Origin: an uncultured Paracoccaceae bacterium
GTDB lineage: Bacteria; Pseudomonadota; Alphaproteobacteria; Rhodobacterales; Rhodobacteraceae
Length of the DNA: 64,000 nucleotides
Reading direction: 5' to 3'
Assembly (NCBI GenBank): GCA_947500825.1
Contig: CANMTR010000003.1
Span: 1-64,000 of the forward strand
Below, piece by piece: positions 1 to 10,689 of this stretch. The notes under the pieces were generated by a model, which was not told the DNA's origin, did not search any database, and saw nothing but the letters and a program-made list of their open reading frames with translations. The first letter of the stretch is position 1, and each line of letters begins with the position of its first letter. A program made the translations under genes and the position numbers.

Positions 1-43
1 TCAGCACCCGATGACGCGCCAAGATCGGCTTCGAAAAACCCTC

Positions 44-75
44 TTGCGCAAGGGGCGGTTATACATGTTGCGCAA
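44..75. repeat. Pair of TTGCGCAA palindromes
   Basis: The 8-base palindrome TTGCGCAA occurs at 44-51 and again at 68-75, both followed by purine-rich bases. The rest of 1-86 shows no gene. The pair could be an operator or chance; nothing downstream identifies a regulator because an IS remnant follows directly. Confidence 0.3.
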
Positions 76-86
76 AGGCCGAGGGG

Positions 87-969
87 AGGATTCCGTTCGT
101 AAATCCAGCGTGGTGGCTCGCCCTCATGAGCAGACCCCACCCGTCGAGCTACAAGACTAAGAACTGGCCGGCCTACAACGAAGCCCTCAAGCAGCGCGGC
201 TCTCTGACGATCTGGTTCGATCCGGAGATGGTGTGGGTGCCGCCGCCAACCGGCAAGCGAGGCCGGCAGCCTCAGTATAGCGATGCCGCGATCCAGACAT
301 GCCTGACCCTGAAGGTCTTGTTCGGGATGGCGCTCCGGCAGACCACGGGATTCGTGGAAAGCCTACTGCGTCTGGTTGGCCTGAATTGGTCCGTGCCGGA
401 CTTCAGCACCTTGAGCCGACGCCAAAAGGCCTTGGCGGTGAATATCCCCTACCGTGGCTCGAAGGGTTCCCTGCACCTTCTGATCGACAGCACCGGTATC
501 AAGGCAGAGGGCGAAGGCGAGTGGAACGCCCGCAAGCATGGCGGGGCCAAGCGGCGCGTCTGGCGCAAAGTCTACTTGGCTGTCGACGAGGCGACGCTCG
601 AGGTCCGAGCGGTCGAAATCACCGGCAGCGGGGTGGGCGACGCGCCGATGCGATCATCCCACCGCGCCGCAACGCCAAGCCCTGGAAAAAGGACAGCCCT
701 GGCGCAGGAGCGCGGACCGAAGCACTGCGGGCTATCGAGCGGCTCGGCCGCACGATCTGGCGACGCTGGAGCGGCTACCACCGGCGCAGTCGCGTCGAGA
801 CCAAAGTGAACTGCATGAAGCTCCTCGGTCAGAAACTCGCCGTCCGCGACTTCGATCGTCAGACCGCCGAACTCCAAGTCCGCATCGCCATCCTCAACCG
901 ATTCACGGCCCTCGGCATTCCCGTCACGCAGCCCGTCGGCTGAAATCAGGCGGGAAAAGGGGATCTCTG
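87..969 (+). mobile_element. IS5-family insertion sequence remnant
   Basis: The element is defined by a decayed DDE transposase reading frame (126-943) with imperfect terminal similarity. Bases around 89-109 and the reverse complement of about 940-967 share a GATTCC/GATCCC core and an ATCCAGC/TTTCAGC inner part. The ends were judged by eye and may be off by 10-20 bases, and no target-site duplication could be set. The right end lies inside a small minus-strand gene (946-1176) whose last codons are IS sequence, so the element inserted into, or deleted, its 3' end. An internal deletion in the transposase makes the copy non-autonomous. Confidence 0.7.
126..943 (+). pseudogene. Broken IS5-family transposase
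   Basis: The N-terminal part (from ATG 126) has the IS5-family helix-turn-helix region and the first catalytic aspartate in LLIDSTGIK. It reads to about 648, then the homology continues in another frame (AIIPPRRNAKPW to the end at 943), which carries the catalytic glutamate in RSRVETK. Compared with intact family members, roughly 40 residues are missing at the junction, including the segment ADGAYDT with the second catalytic aspartate. The break is therefore an out-of-frame deletion rather than a programmed frameshift. The protein cannot be active. Confidence 0.85.
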
Positions 970-1176
970 ACCTTCAGACGCTTCGTGTAACAGTGCCTCT
1001 AGGTGGTAGACCACAGCCCACACATCGGGGAAATGCTCTTCCGGTTCGACTACTGAGCGTCGGGCGATCTGGCGGGCTACCGTCCAGCTTCTGTCGCCGT
1101 GAAGAGCGATAAGGCGGTCTGCTTCTCTGCGCACCGCAGTGCGTCGTTCCCGGTAGTTCCATAGCAGTGCGATCAT
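946..1176 (-). pseudogene. Small hypothetical protein cut by the IS end
   Basis: A short minus-strand frame starting MIALLWNY resembles the small alphaproteobacterial proteins that carry an ADRLIALHGD-type segment followed by a tryptophan-containing helix; no function is known for them. An alternative upstream start (MRFSG) lies at 1191. The C-terminal residues (about the last 8-10) are encoded by the right end of the IS element and the stop codon lies at its edge, so the natural C-terminus has been lost. Whether the stump is expressed cannot be told. Confidence 0.5.
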
Positions 1177-1326
1177 GCCTGAGAACCTCATGCGCCTTCG
1201 AGAGCGATGAGGCATGAAGTCGACCGAAGTGGGGAAGACCTGCGACTAAGCTGCGGTGATTTAGGGTTGCACGACAGAAGGGTCGACCGCTGGCATGCGT
1301 AAGCCGAACGCTTTTAGGGGCTCAGT

Positions 1327-1344
1327 AGGGGCTGAATAGCCCCT
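1327..1344. terminator. Hairpin downstream of tRNA-Ser
   Basis: AGGGGCT (1327-1333) and AGCCCCT (1338-1344) form a perfect 7-bp stem with loop GAAT. It lies 33 bases past the 3' end of the tRNA-Ser gene on the minus strand and could end its transcript, although no T run follows. The rest of 1216-1376 contains no gene. Confidence 0.4.
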
Positions 1345-1376
1345 TAGCCCATAAGTCGTTGATATCATTGAGTTAG

Positions 1377-1466
1377 TGGCGGAGAGACAGGGATTCGAAC
1401 CCTGGGAGGGGTTGCCCCCTCAACGGTTTTCGAAACCGTCCCGTTCGACCACTCCGGCACCTCTCC
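1377..1466 (-). tRNA. tRNA-Ser (anticodon CGA)
   Basis: On the minus strand the 90-base gene begins GGAGAGGTG at 1466 and ends with an encoded CCA at 1377-1379. The acceptor stem GGAGAG pairs with CTCTCC, the anticodon stem-loop is ACGGT-TTCGAAA-ACCGT with anticodon CGA, a long variable arm (GAGGGGGCAACCCCTC) marks a class II serine tRNA, and the T arm holds GGTTCGAATCC. Its 3' end faces the IS-bearing accessory segment, the usual side for integration of genomic islands into tRNA genes. Confidence 0.97.
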
Positions 1467-1483
1467 GCGAAGGGTCTTGGGGG

Positions 1484-1512
1484 CGTCTATCCAGAAGGGC
1501 TGGTGGGTGCAA
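1484..1512 (-). promoter_or_regulatory. Putative tRNA-Ser promoter
   Basis: On the minus strand TTGCAC (1507-1512) is followed after 17 bases by TAGACG (1484-1489), placing the start about 12 bases before the tRNA. The -10 context GATAGACGC also occurs upstream of the tRNA-Leu gene at 23529-23537. Confidence 0.5.
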
Positions 1513-1602
1513 GAGTGGATTATGCGGATTTTGGGGGACTTGGCAGTATCGGGTCAGGGGGCTAGCGTAGGCTCTCTTCTTCACCTCGAGCGGAGATCGG
1601 CG

Positions 1603-2412
1603 ATGACGCGCGTGATTAACGCGGTGGCCTTCGCGGCGGTGGCTTGGCCGGCGATGGCGATGGCCGATGCCCCGGCGGACCTTGCCGAGGCGCTGCGTCT
1701 GCGCGATGTCGTGGAGGTCATGTCCCAGGAGGGAATTGCGCAGGGGCGCGCCCTCGACACCGACCTGCTGGGCGGGCAGGGCGGTCGCGGGTGGGAGCGC
1801 AGGGTCGCGCGGATCTACGATGCGCCGGACCTAGCCGACAGGGTGATCGCCGACTTCGCCTCCGAGATGGACCCGGCCGCGGCCGAGGAAGTGCTGAACT
1901 TCTTCGAGGGGGGCGCCGGGCGGGAAATCGTCGCGCTCGAGATCGAGGCGCGGCGGGCGATGCTCGACGCCGAGGGGGAGGAGGCGGCGCACCGGTTGGC
2001 GGCCGAGTTGCCGACGGCGCGCCGGGACCGGATCGCCACTTTCGTGGAGGAGTTGGACCTGCTGGAGCGCAACGTTGCCGGTGCGATGAATGCGAACCTC
2101 GCCTTCTACGCGGGCCTGGACCAAGGGGGCGCGTTCGGCGGCGAGATGAATGAGGCGGGGATCATCGACGAGGTCTGGGCCCAGGCGCCGGATCTCCGCC
2201 GGGAGACCAGCGACTGGCTGTCGGCGTATCTCGCCCTGGCCTACGCGCCGCTTTCCGACGCGGAATTCGATGCCTATCTGAACCTCAACCGGAGCGCGGC
2301 GGGACACGAGATGAACGCGGCCTTGTTCACGGTTTTCGATGCGATGTTCGAGGACGTGTCGCGCGAGATTGGCCGGGTTGCGGCAACGTTCATGGGCGGA
2401 AGCGAGCTCTGA
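1603..2412 (+). CDS. Secreted DUF2059-like protein
   Basis: This 269-residue protein starts with a signal peptide ending AMAMA-DAP (residues 1-22). The C-terminal half has the helical pattern of DUF2059 proteins, seen in segments such as LSDAEFDAYL followed by NRSAAGHEM, and an earlier EEVLNFFEGGAGREI segment looks like a second copy of the same motif. It is probably periplasmic; the family has no established function. ATG 1603 was chosen because it gives a proper signal peptide, while upstream in-frame starts run back to the tRNA promoter region. It stands alone before the rplU promoter. Confidence 0.7.
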   Translation: MTRVINAVAFAAVAWPAMAMADAPADLAEALRLRDVVEVMSQEGIAQGRALDTDLLGGQGGRGWERRVARIYDAPDLADRVIADFASEMDPAAAEEVLNFFEGGAGREIVALEIEARRAMLDAEGEEAAHRLAAELPTARRDRIATFVEELDLLERNVAGAMNANLAFYAGLDQGGAFGGEMNEAGIIDEVWAQAPDLRRETSDWLSAYLALAYAPLSDAEFDAYLNLNRSAAGHEMNAALFTVFDAMFEDVSREIGRVAATFMGGSEL

Positions 2413-2422
2413 CCCGGGCCCC

Positions 2423-2451
2423 TTGACAGGAACGGCGATTGTCGGGATACG
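2423..2451 (+). promoter_or_regulatory. Putative sigma-70 promoter of rplU-rpmA
   Basis: A perfect -35 element TTGACA (2423-2428) is followed after 17 bases by GATACG (2446-2451). Initiation near 2458 would give a leader of about 138 bases before rplU, long enough for a regulatory structure, though none was identified. Confidence 0.6.
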
Positions 2452-2595
2452 GACGCGGACCCGGGCGGAGCAATCCGCGCCGGGTGTCATTTTCGTAATC
2501 GACGTCCCTGGCGGGGCGCGCCGTCCGAGGCGGGGACATTCCCTGGAACGCCCGAGAAGGGGGCCGCAGGACGCGGGAAAAGAAGGAAGACCACG

Positions 2596-3312
2596 ATGTT
2601 TGCGGTCCTTAAGACCGGTGGCAAGCAGTATCGGGTGCAGCAAGGCGATGTCCTGCGCGTCGAGAAGATCGCTGCCGATGCCGGCGAGAAGATCCAGTTC
2701 AACGATGTCCTGATGGTCGGCTCCTCCATCGGCACGCCCCTCGTCGAGGATGCGGGCGTGCAGGCCGAGGTGATCGAGCAGATCAAGGGTGAGAAGGTCA
2801 TCCACTTCGTCAAGCGCCGCCGTAAGCACGGCTCGAAGCGCACGAAGGGCCACCGTCAGCAGCTTACCCTGCTGCGGATCACCGACATCCTGGAATCGGG
2901 GGCGGGCAAATCCGACGTGAAGGCGGCGATCGGCGCCGGGATTGCCGGCTGGACCGGCACAAAGACCGACAAGGGCGACTACGTCCAGAATCGCAGCGGC
3001 CAGGCCGAGATGAAGCGTCGCGTCGTCGAAGGTGATGCCGAGGAGAAGGCCGCGGCCAAGGCGGCGTCCGCCGAGGGCGGCGCCACATCGAAGCCCGGCA
3101 ACCTGCTGACCGAAGCACGCGGCGGCGAGGGCGACGACCTGACCAAGCTGACGGGCGTGGGCCCGGCGATGGAGAAGAAGCTGCACGAGGTCGGCGTCTT
3201 CCACTTCGACCAGATCACGGCTTGGGACGAGGCAGAGACCGCCTACATGGAAGATCAGATCGGGGCCCGCGGCAAGATCGCCGGTTGGGCCGCCGAGGCG
3301 AAAGACCTGTAA
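2596..3312 (+). CDS. rplU: 50S ribosomal protein L21 with long C-terminal extension
   Basis: Residues 1-103 are a normal L21, beginning [12 protein letters not shown] and including the basic stretch [16 protein letters not shown], which binds 23S rRNA in the large subunit. The protein is 238 residues, whereas L21 is usually about 100. Beyond it lies a charged, alanine-rich linker (about residues 104-175) and a terminal domain (about 176-238) with the helix-hairpin-helix pattern [12 protein letters not shown]. Such domains bind nucleic acid or protein, but its role on the ribosome is unknown. A ribosome-binding site AAGGAAG precedes the ATG. The gene is co-transcribed with rpmA 15 bases downstream. 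Confidence 0.96.
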   Translation: MFAVLKTGGKQYRVQQGDVLRVEKIAADAGEKIQFNDVLMVGSSIGTPLVEDAGVQAEVIEQIKGEKVIHFVKRRRKHGSKRTKGHRQQLTLLRITDILESGAGKSDVKAAIGAGIAGWTGTKTDKGDYVQNRSGQAEMKRRVVEGDAEEKAAAKAASAEGGATSKPGNLLTEARGGEGDDLTKLTGVGPAMEKKLHEVGVFHFDQITAWDEAETAYMEDQIGARGKIAGWAAEAKDL

Positions 3313-3327
3313 GGGGAGACACGACAG

Positions 3328-3597
3328 ATGGCACACAAGAAAGCAGGCGGTTCCAGCCGCAACGGTCGCGACTCTGCGGGTCGTCGCCTCGGCGTCAAGA
3401 AATTCGGCGGCGAAGCGGTCATTCCCGGCAACATCATCATTCGTCAGCGCGGCACCAAGTGGTGGCCGGGAGATGGTGTCGGCTTGGGGCGCGACTTCAC
3501 GATCTTCGCCACCGAAGGTGGACACGTGACGTTCCGCAAGGGCCTCAAGGGCCGGACCTATGTGTCGGTGATGCCGAAGGCAGAAGCCGCAGAGTAA
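3328..3597 (+). CDS. rpmA: 50S ribosomal protein L27
   Basis: This 89-residue protein starts [16 protein letters not shown], the conserved N-terminal tail of L27 that reaches towards the peptidyl transferase centre. Length and sequence are typical. No extra cleavable N-terminal peptide of the Firmicutes type is present. It lies 15 bases after rplU and is followed by a strong intrinsic terminator, so rplU-rpmA form one transcript, as in most bacteria; obgE follows, also the usual order, but here after an inserted acetyltransferase gene. Confidence 0.98.
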   Translation: MAHKKAGGSSRNGRDSAGRRLGVKKFGGEAVIPGNIIIRQRGTKWWPGDGVGLGRDFTIFATEGGHVTFRKGLKGRTYVSVMPKAEAAE

Positions 3598-3626
3598 GGC
3601 CTGCGTCGACAGGATGCCTTTTCAGG

Positions 3627-3654
3627 GGGGATCGGCGGTGGCCGGTCCCCTTTT
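3627..3654 (+). terminator. Intrinsic terminator after rpmA
   Basis: GGGGATCGGC (3627-3636) pairs with GCCGGTCCCC (3641-3650) over 10 bp with one T-G wobble and a GGTG loop, followed by TTTT. It ends the rplU-rpmA transcript. Confidence 0.85.
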
Positions 3655-3668
3655 CGTTCGAGGATAGC

Positions 3669-6357
<2,689 letters not shown>

Positions 6358-6368
6358 GGGAGACGAAG

Positions 6369-7631
6369 ATGGCCGAGATCGACATCGCTGAAACCATGGC
6401 CGCGATCGGTCGCCGCGCCCGGGCCGCGGCGACCGAGCTTGCCACGGCCGCCCCGGAGCAGAAGCGCGACGCACTGGAACACGCCGCCGACAGGCTGGAT
6501 GCGCGAGCGGCAGAGGTTGTCGCGGCCAATGGAAGGGACATGGAGACGGCCCGCGAGAAGGGGCTGACCCGCGCCATGCTCGACCGCCTGATGCTCGACG
6601 AGGATCGGGTCGCGGGCATCGCCGCCTCGCTGCGCGCGGTGGCCGCGCAGGACGATCCCGTGGGGCGGGTCATCAAGCGGTGGGAGCGTCCGTCGGGCCT
6701 GACCATCGAGCGGGTGAGCACGCCCATCGGCGTGATCGGCGTGATCTACGAATCGCGGCCCAACGTGACTGCGGATGCGGGCGCGCTGTGCCTGAAGTCG
6801 GGCAACGCGGTGATCCTGCGCGGCGGTTCGGAGAGCTTCCATTCCTCCGCCGCGATCCACGAATGCCTGGTGGAGGGGCTGGAGCAGGCGGGACTTCCTC
6901 GCGACGCGATCCAGCTCGTCCCCGTGCGCGATCGGGACGCCGTGAGTCGCATGCTGCAGATGACCGAGGATATCGATGTCATCGTGCCGCGCGGCGGCAA
7001 GGGCCTCGTCGGTCTGATCCAGCGCGAGGCGCGGGTGCCGGTCTTCGCCCACCTGGAGGGGATCGTTCATATCTACATTGATGCCTCCGCCGATCCGGAG
7101 ACGGCATTGAAGGTGGTTCTGAACGCCAAGACGCGACGGACGGGGATCTGCGGCGCGGCCGAGTGCCTGCTGATCCACGAGGACGCGGTGGACACCGTGG
7201 GGCAGGGCGTCATCCGGGCTCTCGTCGACGCGGGCGTGGAGGTGCGCGCGGGCAGCCGGCTGGCCGCCGTCGACGGCACCGTCGCCGCGTCGGAGGAGGA
7301 CTGGGGCCGGGAATACCTCGACAGCGTGATCGCGGCGAAGGCGGTTCCGGACCTCGACGCCGCCATCGCCCATATCCGCCGCTACGGGTCGAGCCATACC
7401 GAGTGCATCCTGACCGAGGACGAGGCGGCGGCCGAGCGGTTCCTCAACGAGGTCGACAGCGCCATCGTCATGGTCAACGCCTCGACCCAGTTCGCCGACG
7501 GGGGCGAGTTCGGCATGGGCGCCGAGATCGGCATCGCCACCGGCAGGCTTCACGCGCGCGGGCCCGTGGGCGCCGACCAGTTGACCTCGTTCAAGTACAA
7601 GGTGCGCGGGGCGGGCACGATACGGGAATGA
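6369..7631 (+). CDS. proA: Glutamate-5-semialdehyde dehydrogenase (gamma-glutamyl phosphate reductase)
   Basis: ProA reduces gamma-glutamyl phosphate with NADPH to glutamate semialdehyde, which cyclises towards proline. The 420-residue protein belongs to the aldehyde dehydrogenase superfamily. Visible marks are [11 protein letters not shown], the glycine-rich [10 protein letters not shown], and the catalytic cysteine in [12 protein letters not shown]. The ATG at 6369 follows GGGAGACGA. It is the last gene of the obgE-proB-proA run and converges with chpT 26 bases on, with no obvious terminator between them. Confidence 0.97.
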   Translation: MAEIDIAETMAAIGRRARAAATELATAAPEQKRDALEHAADRLDARAAEVVAANGRDMETAREKGLTRAMLDRLMLDEDRVAGIAASLRAVAAQDDPVGRVIKRWERPSGLTIERVSTPIGVIGVIYESRPNVTADAGALCLKSGNAVILRGGSESFHSSAAIHECLVEGLEQAGLPRDAIQLVPVRDRDAVSRMLQMTEDIDVIVPRGGKGLVGLIQREARVPVFAHLEGIVHIYIDASADPETALKVVLNAKTRRTGICGAAECLLIHEDAVDTVGQGVIRALVDAGVEVRAGSRLAAVDGTVAASEEDWGREYLDSVIAAKAVPDLDAAIAHIRRYGSSHTECILTEDEAAAERFLNEVDSAIVMVNASTQFADGGEFGMGAEIGIATGRLHARGPVGADQLTSFKYKVRGAGTIRE

Positions 7632-7657
7632 TCCCGCGGGCGGCGGGGCGACGACGA

Positions 7658-8257
7658 TCAGGCGGAAATCGTCAGCTTGTAGGCGTCCCGCTCCACCGCG
7701 ATCCGCCTGCCCATATCGTCCGCGGCCATCCGAGCGAGGGGGAAATGCACCTCGCCTGCCGAGGGCAGCGGGTTCCCGGCGTCGGCGAGATGGGCGATGA
7801 GGGCATCAGCGTCGCGCAGCCGCTCGGCGCGGATGGTCAGGACCGCCCGGTCGCCCCTCGTGTCGAGATCGACTTCACCCCCGTAGGGCGTCAGTGTCTC
7901 GGCGCACAGGAGAAGGAGCAGGCCGAGCTTCGCGGTCATGCGGTCGACGTCCCCGTCTGCGGTCCAGCGGATCGAGATCCGGCCCTGCCCGATGCCGGCG
8001 GCATGGGCGCGGGCCTCCTCGATGGCCACGCGCTGGCCTTTCGCGGCGGCACCGAAGGCGAGACGGAAGAGTTTGACCCGATCGGAGGCGGTCACGACGC
8101 TGTCGGAGACGAGGGCCATCTCCGGGCTGTCGCCCGTGCCCATCATCTGCAACAGTTCGAGACCGTTGCCGACGGCGCCGAGCGGGCTGATCAGGTCGTG
8201 GCAGATGCGCGACCCGACCAGCGCGACGAGATCCGCCTGCCGCCCGCCGCCGCTCAT
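7658..8257 (-). CDS. chpT: ChpT-type histidine phosphotransferase
   Basis: ChpT passes phosphate from the hybrid kinase CckA to CtrA and CpdR in the alphaproteobacterial cell-cycle and motility phosphorelay. The phosphoacceptor is His20 in RICHDLISPLGAVGNGL. The remainder (about 70-199) is a degenerate HATPase fold without ATP-binding motifs, as in Caulobacter ChpT. The 199-residue length fits the family. ATG 8257 was chosen because it puts the histidine helix at the N-terminus. The DUF3553 gene is divergent only 24 bases away. Confidence 0.85.
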   Translation of the reverse strand: MSGGGRQADLVALVGSRICHDLISPLGAVGNGLELLQMMGTGDSPEMALVSDSVVTASDRVKLFRLAFGAAAKGQRVAIEEARAHAAGIGQGRISIRWTADGDVDRMTAKLGLLLLLCAETLTPYGGEVDLDTRGDRAVLTIRAERLRDADALIAHLADAGNPLPSAGEVHFPLARMAADDMGRRIAVERDAYKLTISA

Positions 8258-8281
8258 CGACGCCCCCTGGAGGAGCCGCCA

Positions 8282-8458
8282 ATGTCGGAAATGAACGCTC
8301 TGCTCGAGCCGGGGATGATCGTGCGACACCCCGACCGGCCCGATTGGGGCGAGGGACAGGTGCAATCGAATATCGGTGGGGTCATTACCGTGATGTTCCG
8401 CGACGAGGGAAAGGTGGTGATCGACGGGCGCCGGGTGGAGCTGATCCTGCTGTACTGA
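8282..8458 (+). CDS. DUF3553 small protein
   Basis: A 58-residue protein, well preceded by GGAGGAG. It contains the compact beta-rich motif PGMIVRHPDRPDWGEGQVQS and a C-terminal VMF-x-GKxxID pattern, as in DUF3553. Similar modules occur at the C-terminus of some UvrD-type helicases, where they are thought to contact nucleic acid or RNA polymerase, but the free-standing version has no proven role. It is divergent from chpT with a 24-base gap, so the two promoters must overlap neighbouring coding sequence. Confidence 0.8.
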   Translation: MSEMNALLEPGMIVRHPDRPDWGEGQVQSNIGGVITVMFRDEGKVVIDGRRVELILLY

Positions 8459-8609
8459 TGGCGCGGGGCGCATCCTAGGAAAAGCATGGTTAAATTTGTG
8501 TCAATCCCGCCCCGGTCCGGCGGTCGGTTGCCTCCGGTGCGGACGCGGCCTAAGGATCGCGCGACTTCTTTCCCGCTTCGTCCCGCCCCGCCCCGTTCGT
8601 GATCCAAAG

Positions 8610-9374
8610 ATGGCCGAGCCAGATTACGCGCTGTCCCTTGCCCGAGACCCAGACGACGTGGCGGCCGCGCAGCGCCTGCGCTACGCCGTCTTCGTGGAGG
8701 AGCTGGGCGGCGATGGCGAGATGGTCGATCATGCCGCCCGGCGCGAGCGGGACGCCTTCGACGCGGTCTGCGACCACCTCATCCTGCGCGACCTGTCTCG
8801 CCCGGACGGGGACGAGGTGGTGGGCGTCTATCGTCTGCTGACGGAGGCGGGAGCGGCGCGAGCGGGGCGCTTCTATACCGAGGAGGAATACGATCTTCGC
8901 CCGCTGCGCCGGTCCGGCAAGAAGCTGCTGGAGCTGGGCCGGTCGTGCCTGCACCGCGATCACCGGGGCGGATCGGCCATGCACGAGATCTGGTCGGGGC
9001 TGGCCGCCTATATCGAGGCGCACGAGATCGGCCTGATGTTCGGGACCGCGTCGTTCCACGGCACCGATGCCGACGCGCTGGCAGAGCCGTTGTCGATCCT
9101 GCACCACCGGCACCTGGCGCCGGAGCCCCTCCGGGTGCGCGCCCGCCCGCCGGGCGCGGTCTCCATGGACCGTCTGCCCCACACCCGGATCGACCGCGGG
9201 CGGGCCATGCGCGCGGTGCCCGCGCTCATCAAGGCATATCTGCGGATCGGCGGTTGCGTGGGCGAGGGCGCCTGGATCGACCGGCGGTTCAACACCATCG
9301 ACGTATGCCTCCTGATCGACACCGCCGCGTTCCCCGCCCGGGCGCGCGCCATCTACGGGCGGGGGCGGGCATGA
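8610..9374 (+). CDS. olsB: Ornithine N-alpha-acyltransferase (lyso-ornithine lipid synthase)
   Basis: OlsB transfers a 3-hydroxyacyl group from acyl carrier protein to the alpha-amino group of ornithine, the first step of ornithine-lipid synthesis at the inner membrane. The 254 residues form an acyltransferase of the GNAT-like OlsB fold, with RLRYAVFVEELGG at the N-terminus, the ELGRSCLHRDHRGG segment and a C-terminal DRRFNTIDV. It overlaps olsA in an ATGA junction, and this pairing with OlsA is the best support for the call. Ornithine lipids often replace phospholipids under phosphate limitation, but no PHO box was seen upstream. Confidence 0.92.
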   Translation: MAEPDYALSLARDPDDVAAAQRLRYAVFVEELGGDGEMVDHAARRERDAFDAVCDHLILRDLSRPDGDEVVGVYRLLTEAGAARAGRFYTEEEYDLRPLRRSGKKLLELGRSCLHRDHRGGSAMHEIWSGLAAYIEAHEIGLMFGTASFHGTDADALAEPLSILHHRHLAPEPLRVRARPPGAVSMDRLPHTRIDRGRAMRAVPALIKAYLRIGGCVGEGAWIDRRFNTIDVCLLIDTAAFPARARAIYGRGRA

Positions 9375-10216
9375 CCACGTGGCGGGGCAAGGCACCCGAA
9401 GGGGCACCGCCGATCCCCCTGTCGGGGCGCCTCCGGGCGGTCCTGCGCGCGGGGCCGTTGGGAATCTGGGTGTTCGGCATGCTCACCTTGCACCTGCTCG
9501 TGCGCGCGGTGGAGCGGCCTCTCTGCGGGCTCGACCGCCCCGTCAGCCCCGCGATCACCGTCGCCGTTTGCCGGGGCGCGCTGGCGATCCTGGGCATCCG
9601 GCTTACCGTGCGGGGGCCGGTGATGCGCGGCCAAGGGGCGATGGTGGCCAACCACGGCTCGTGGCTCGACATCTTCGTGCTGAACGCGACCGGGCCGCTC
9701 TATTTCGTGTCCAAGTCCGAGGTGGCGAAATGGCCGGGGATCGGCCTGCTGGCACGGGCGACGGGGACCGTGTTCATCAACCGCGAGCGCCGCGAGGCGG
9801 GGACGCAGAGAACCCTCCTCGAGACGCGGCTCGCGGCCCGGCATCGTCTGCTCTTCTTTCCCGAGGGCACGTCCACCGACACGCGGCGGGTGCTGCCGTT
9901 CAAGACGACGCTCTTCGGCGCGTTCTTCGGCGGTGCGCTGGGGCCCGACATGGAGGTTCAGCCGGTCACCGTTCTCTACCGCCCCCCCGACGGGGCCCCC
10001 GCCGACTTCTTCGGCTGGTGGGGGGATATGGCGTTCGGCGCGGACCTTGCGAAGCATCTGGCGGCCCCGCGCGGCGGGTCGGTGGAGGTGGTGCGCCATG
10101 CCCCCCTGCGCGTGGCCGGGTTCGCCGATCGCAAGGCTCTTGCCCGGGCGGCGGAGGACGCCGTGCGCGGGGGCCTGGAGCAAGGACGCGCGGTCCCTGA
10201 GGTGGAGGCGGGATGA
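9371..10216 (+). CDS. olsA: Lyso-ornithine lipid O-acyltransferase
   Basis: OlsA acylates the hydroxyl of lyso-ornithine lipid and completes the membrane lipid. It belongs to the PlsC family: the catalytic HX4D motif is NHGSWLD (His95-Asp100), the glycerol-phosphate acyltransferase motif FFPEGTS follows about 60 residues later, and a membrane segment lies near residues 30-45. Its length of 281 residues is normal. It is coupled to olsB upstream and to a small membrane protein downstream by ATGA overlaps. A general acyl-glycerol-phosphate acyltransferase is possible from sequence alone; the operon favours OlsA. Confidence 0.9.
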   Translation: MTTWRGKAPEGAPPIPLSGRLRAVLRAGPLGIWVFGMLTLHLLVRAVERPLCGLDRPVSPAITVAVCRGALAILGIRLTVRGPVMRGQGAMVANHGSWLDIFVLNATGPLYFVSKSEVAKWPGIGLLARATGTVFINRERREAGTQRTLLETRLAARHRLLFFPEGTSTDTRRVLPFKTTLFGAFFGGALGPDMEVQPVTVLYRPPDGAPADFFGWWGDMAFGADLAKHLAAPRGGSVEVVRHAPLRVAGFADRKALARAAEDAVRGGLEQGRAVPEVEAG

Positions 10217-10683
10217 GCGGGCCGCTCGCGCGCCTGCCCGCCTCCGCCCCGCGCCGGGTGCTGGCCGGATTGATCCTGTCGGCGCTGGCCCTCCTCCTCC
10301 TTTGGATCGCCGTGGCGGTGCCGGCAGGCGCGGGTTGGCGTCTGGCGATGGGGGCGGCGGGCGGCTTGGTCGGAAGCGCCCTATGCGCCATGTGGTCGGG
10401 AACCCGGGGAGCGCTGGAGCTTCGCGAGGAGGGCCTCGTCTTGCCGAACGGCCGCCTCCTCGCGGCTATGGCGGAGATCCGGGGCGTGGATCGGGGGATG
10501 TTCGCCATGAAACCGTCGAACGGGTTCGTGCTGCGCCTCGCCTCCGCCCGACGACCCGCTTGGGTGCCGGGCCTCTACTGGCGGTTCGGTCGCCGGTTGG
10601 GCGTGGGCGGGATCACCGAGGCAGGGGCGTCGCGCGCCATGGCCGATATCCTGTCGATCCGGCTCGCCGGGCGCGACGCCTGA
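10213..10683 (+). CDS. Small two-span membrane protein, third gene of the ols operon
   Basis: I do not recognise a family. The 156 residues contain two adjacent membrane segments (about 17-38 and 43-62) followed by a soluble tail of about 90 residues with alternating hydrophobic strands (ALELREEGLVLPNGR, GFVLRLAS), rather like small PH-like domains attached to a hairpin anchor. The ATGA overlap with olsA means it is translated with the ornithine-lipid enzymes, so a role in envelope lipid handling is plausible but unproven. It ends 6 bases before the convergent fasciclin gene. Confidence 0.6.
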   Translation: MSGPLARLPASAPRRVLAGLILSALALLLLWIAVAVPAGAGWRLAMGAAGGLVGSALCAMWSGTRGALELREEGLVLPNGRLLAAMAEIRGVDRGMFAMKPSNGFVLRLASARRPAWVPGLYWRFGRRLGVGGITEAGASRAMADILSIRLAGRDA

Positions 10684-10689
10684 GACGCG

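Noticed and set aside
126-943. Programmed frameshift in the IS transposase
   Set aside because: A run of slippery bases is absent at the junction and about 40 residues with a catalytic aspartate are missing, so it is a deletion.
1831-3525. 564-codon minus-strand frame over rplU-rpmA
   Set aside because: It spans several real genes and the rplU promoter with no family resemblance; it is a shadow frame.
8490-8504. CtrA site upstream of olsB
   Set aside because: TTAA-N7-TCAA has one mismatch in the second half-site and lies 106 bases from the gene; one half-site in an AT-rich patch is not enough.
8459-8609. PHO box for olsB
   Set aside because: Only a lone GTGTCAA is seen, without a second half-site at 11-base spacing.
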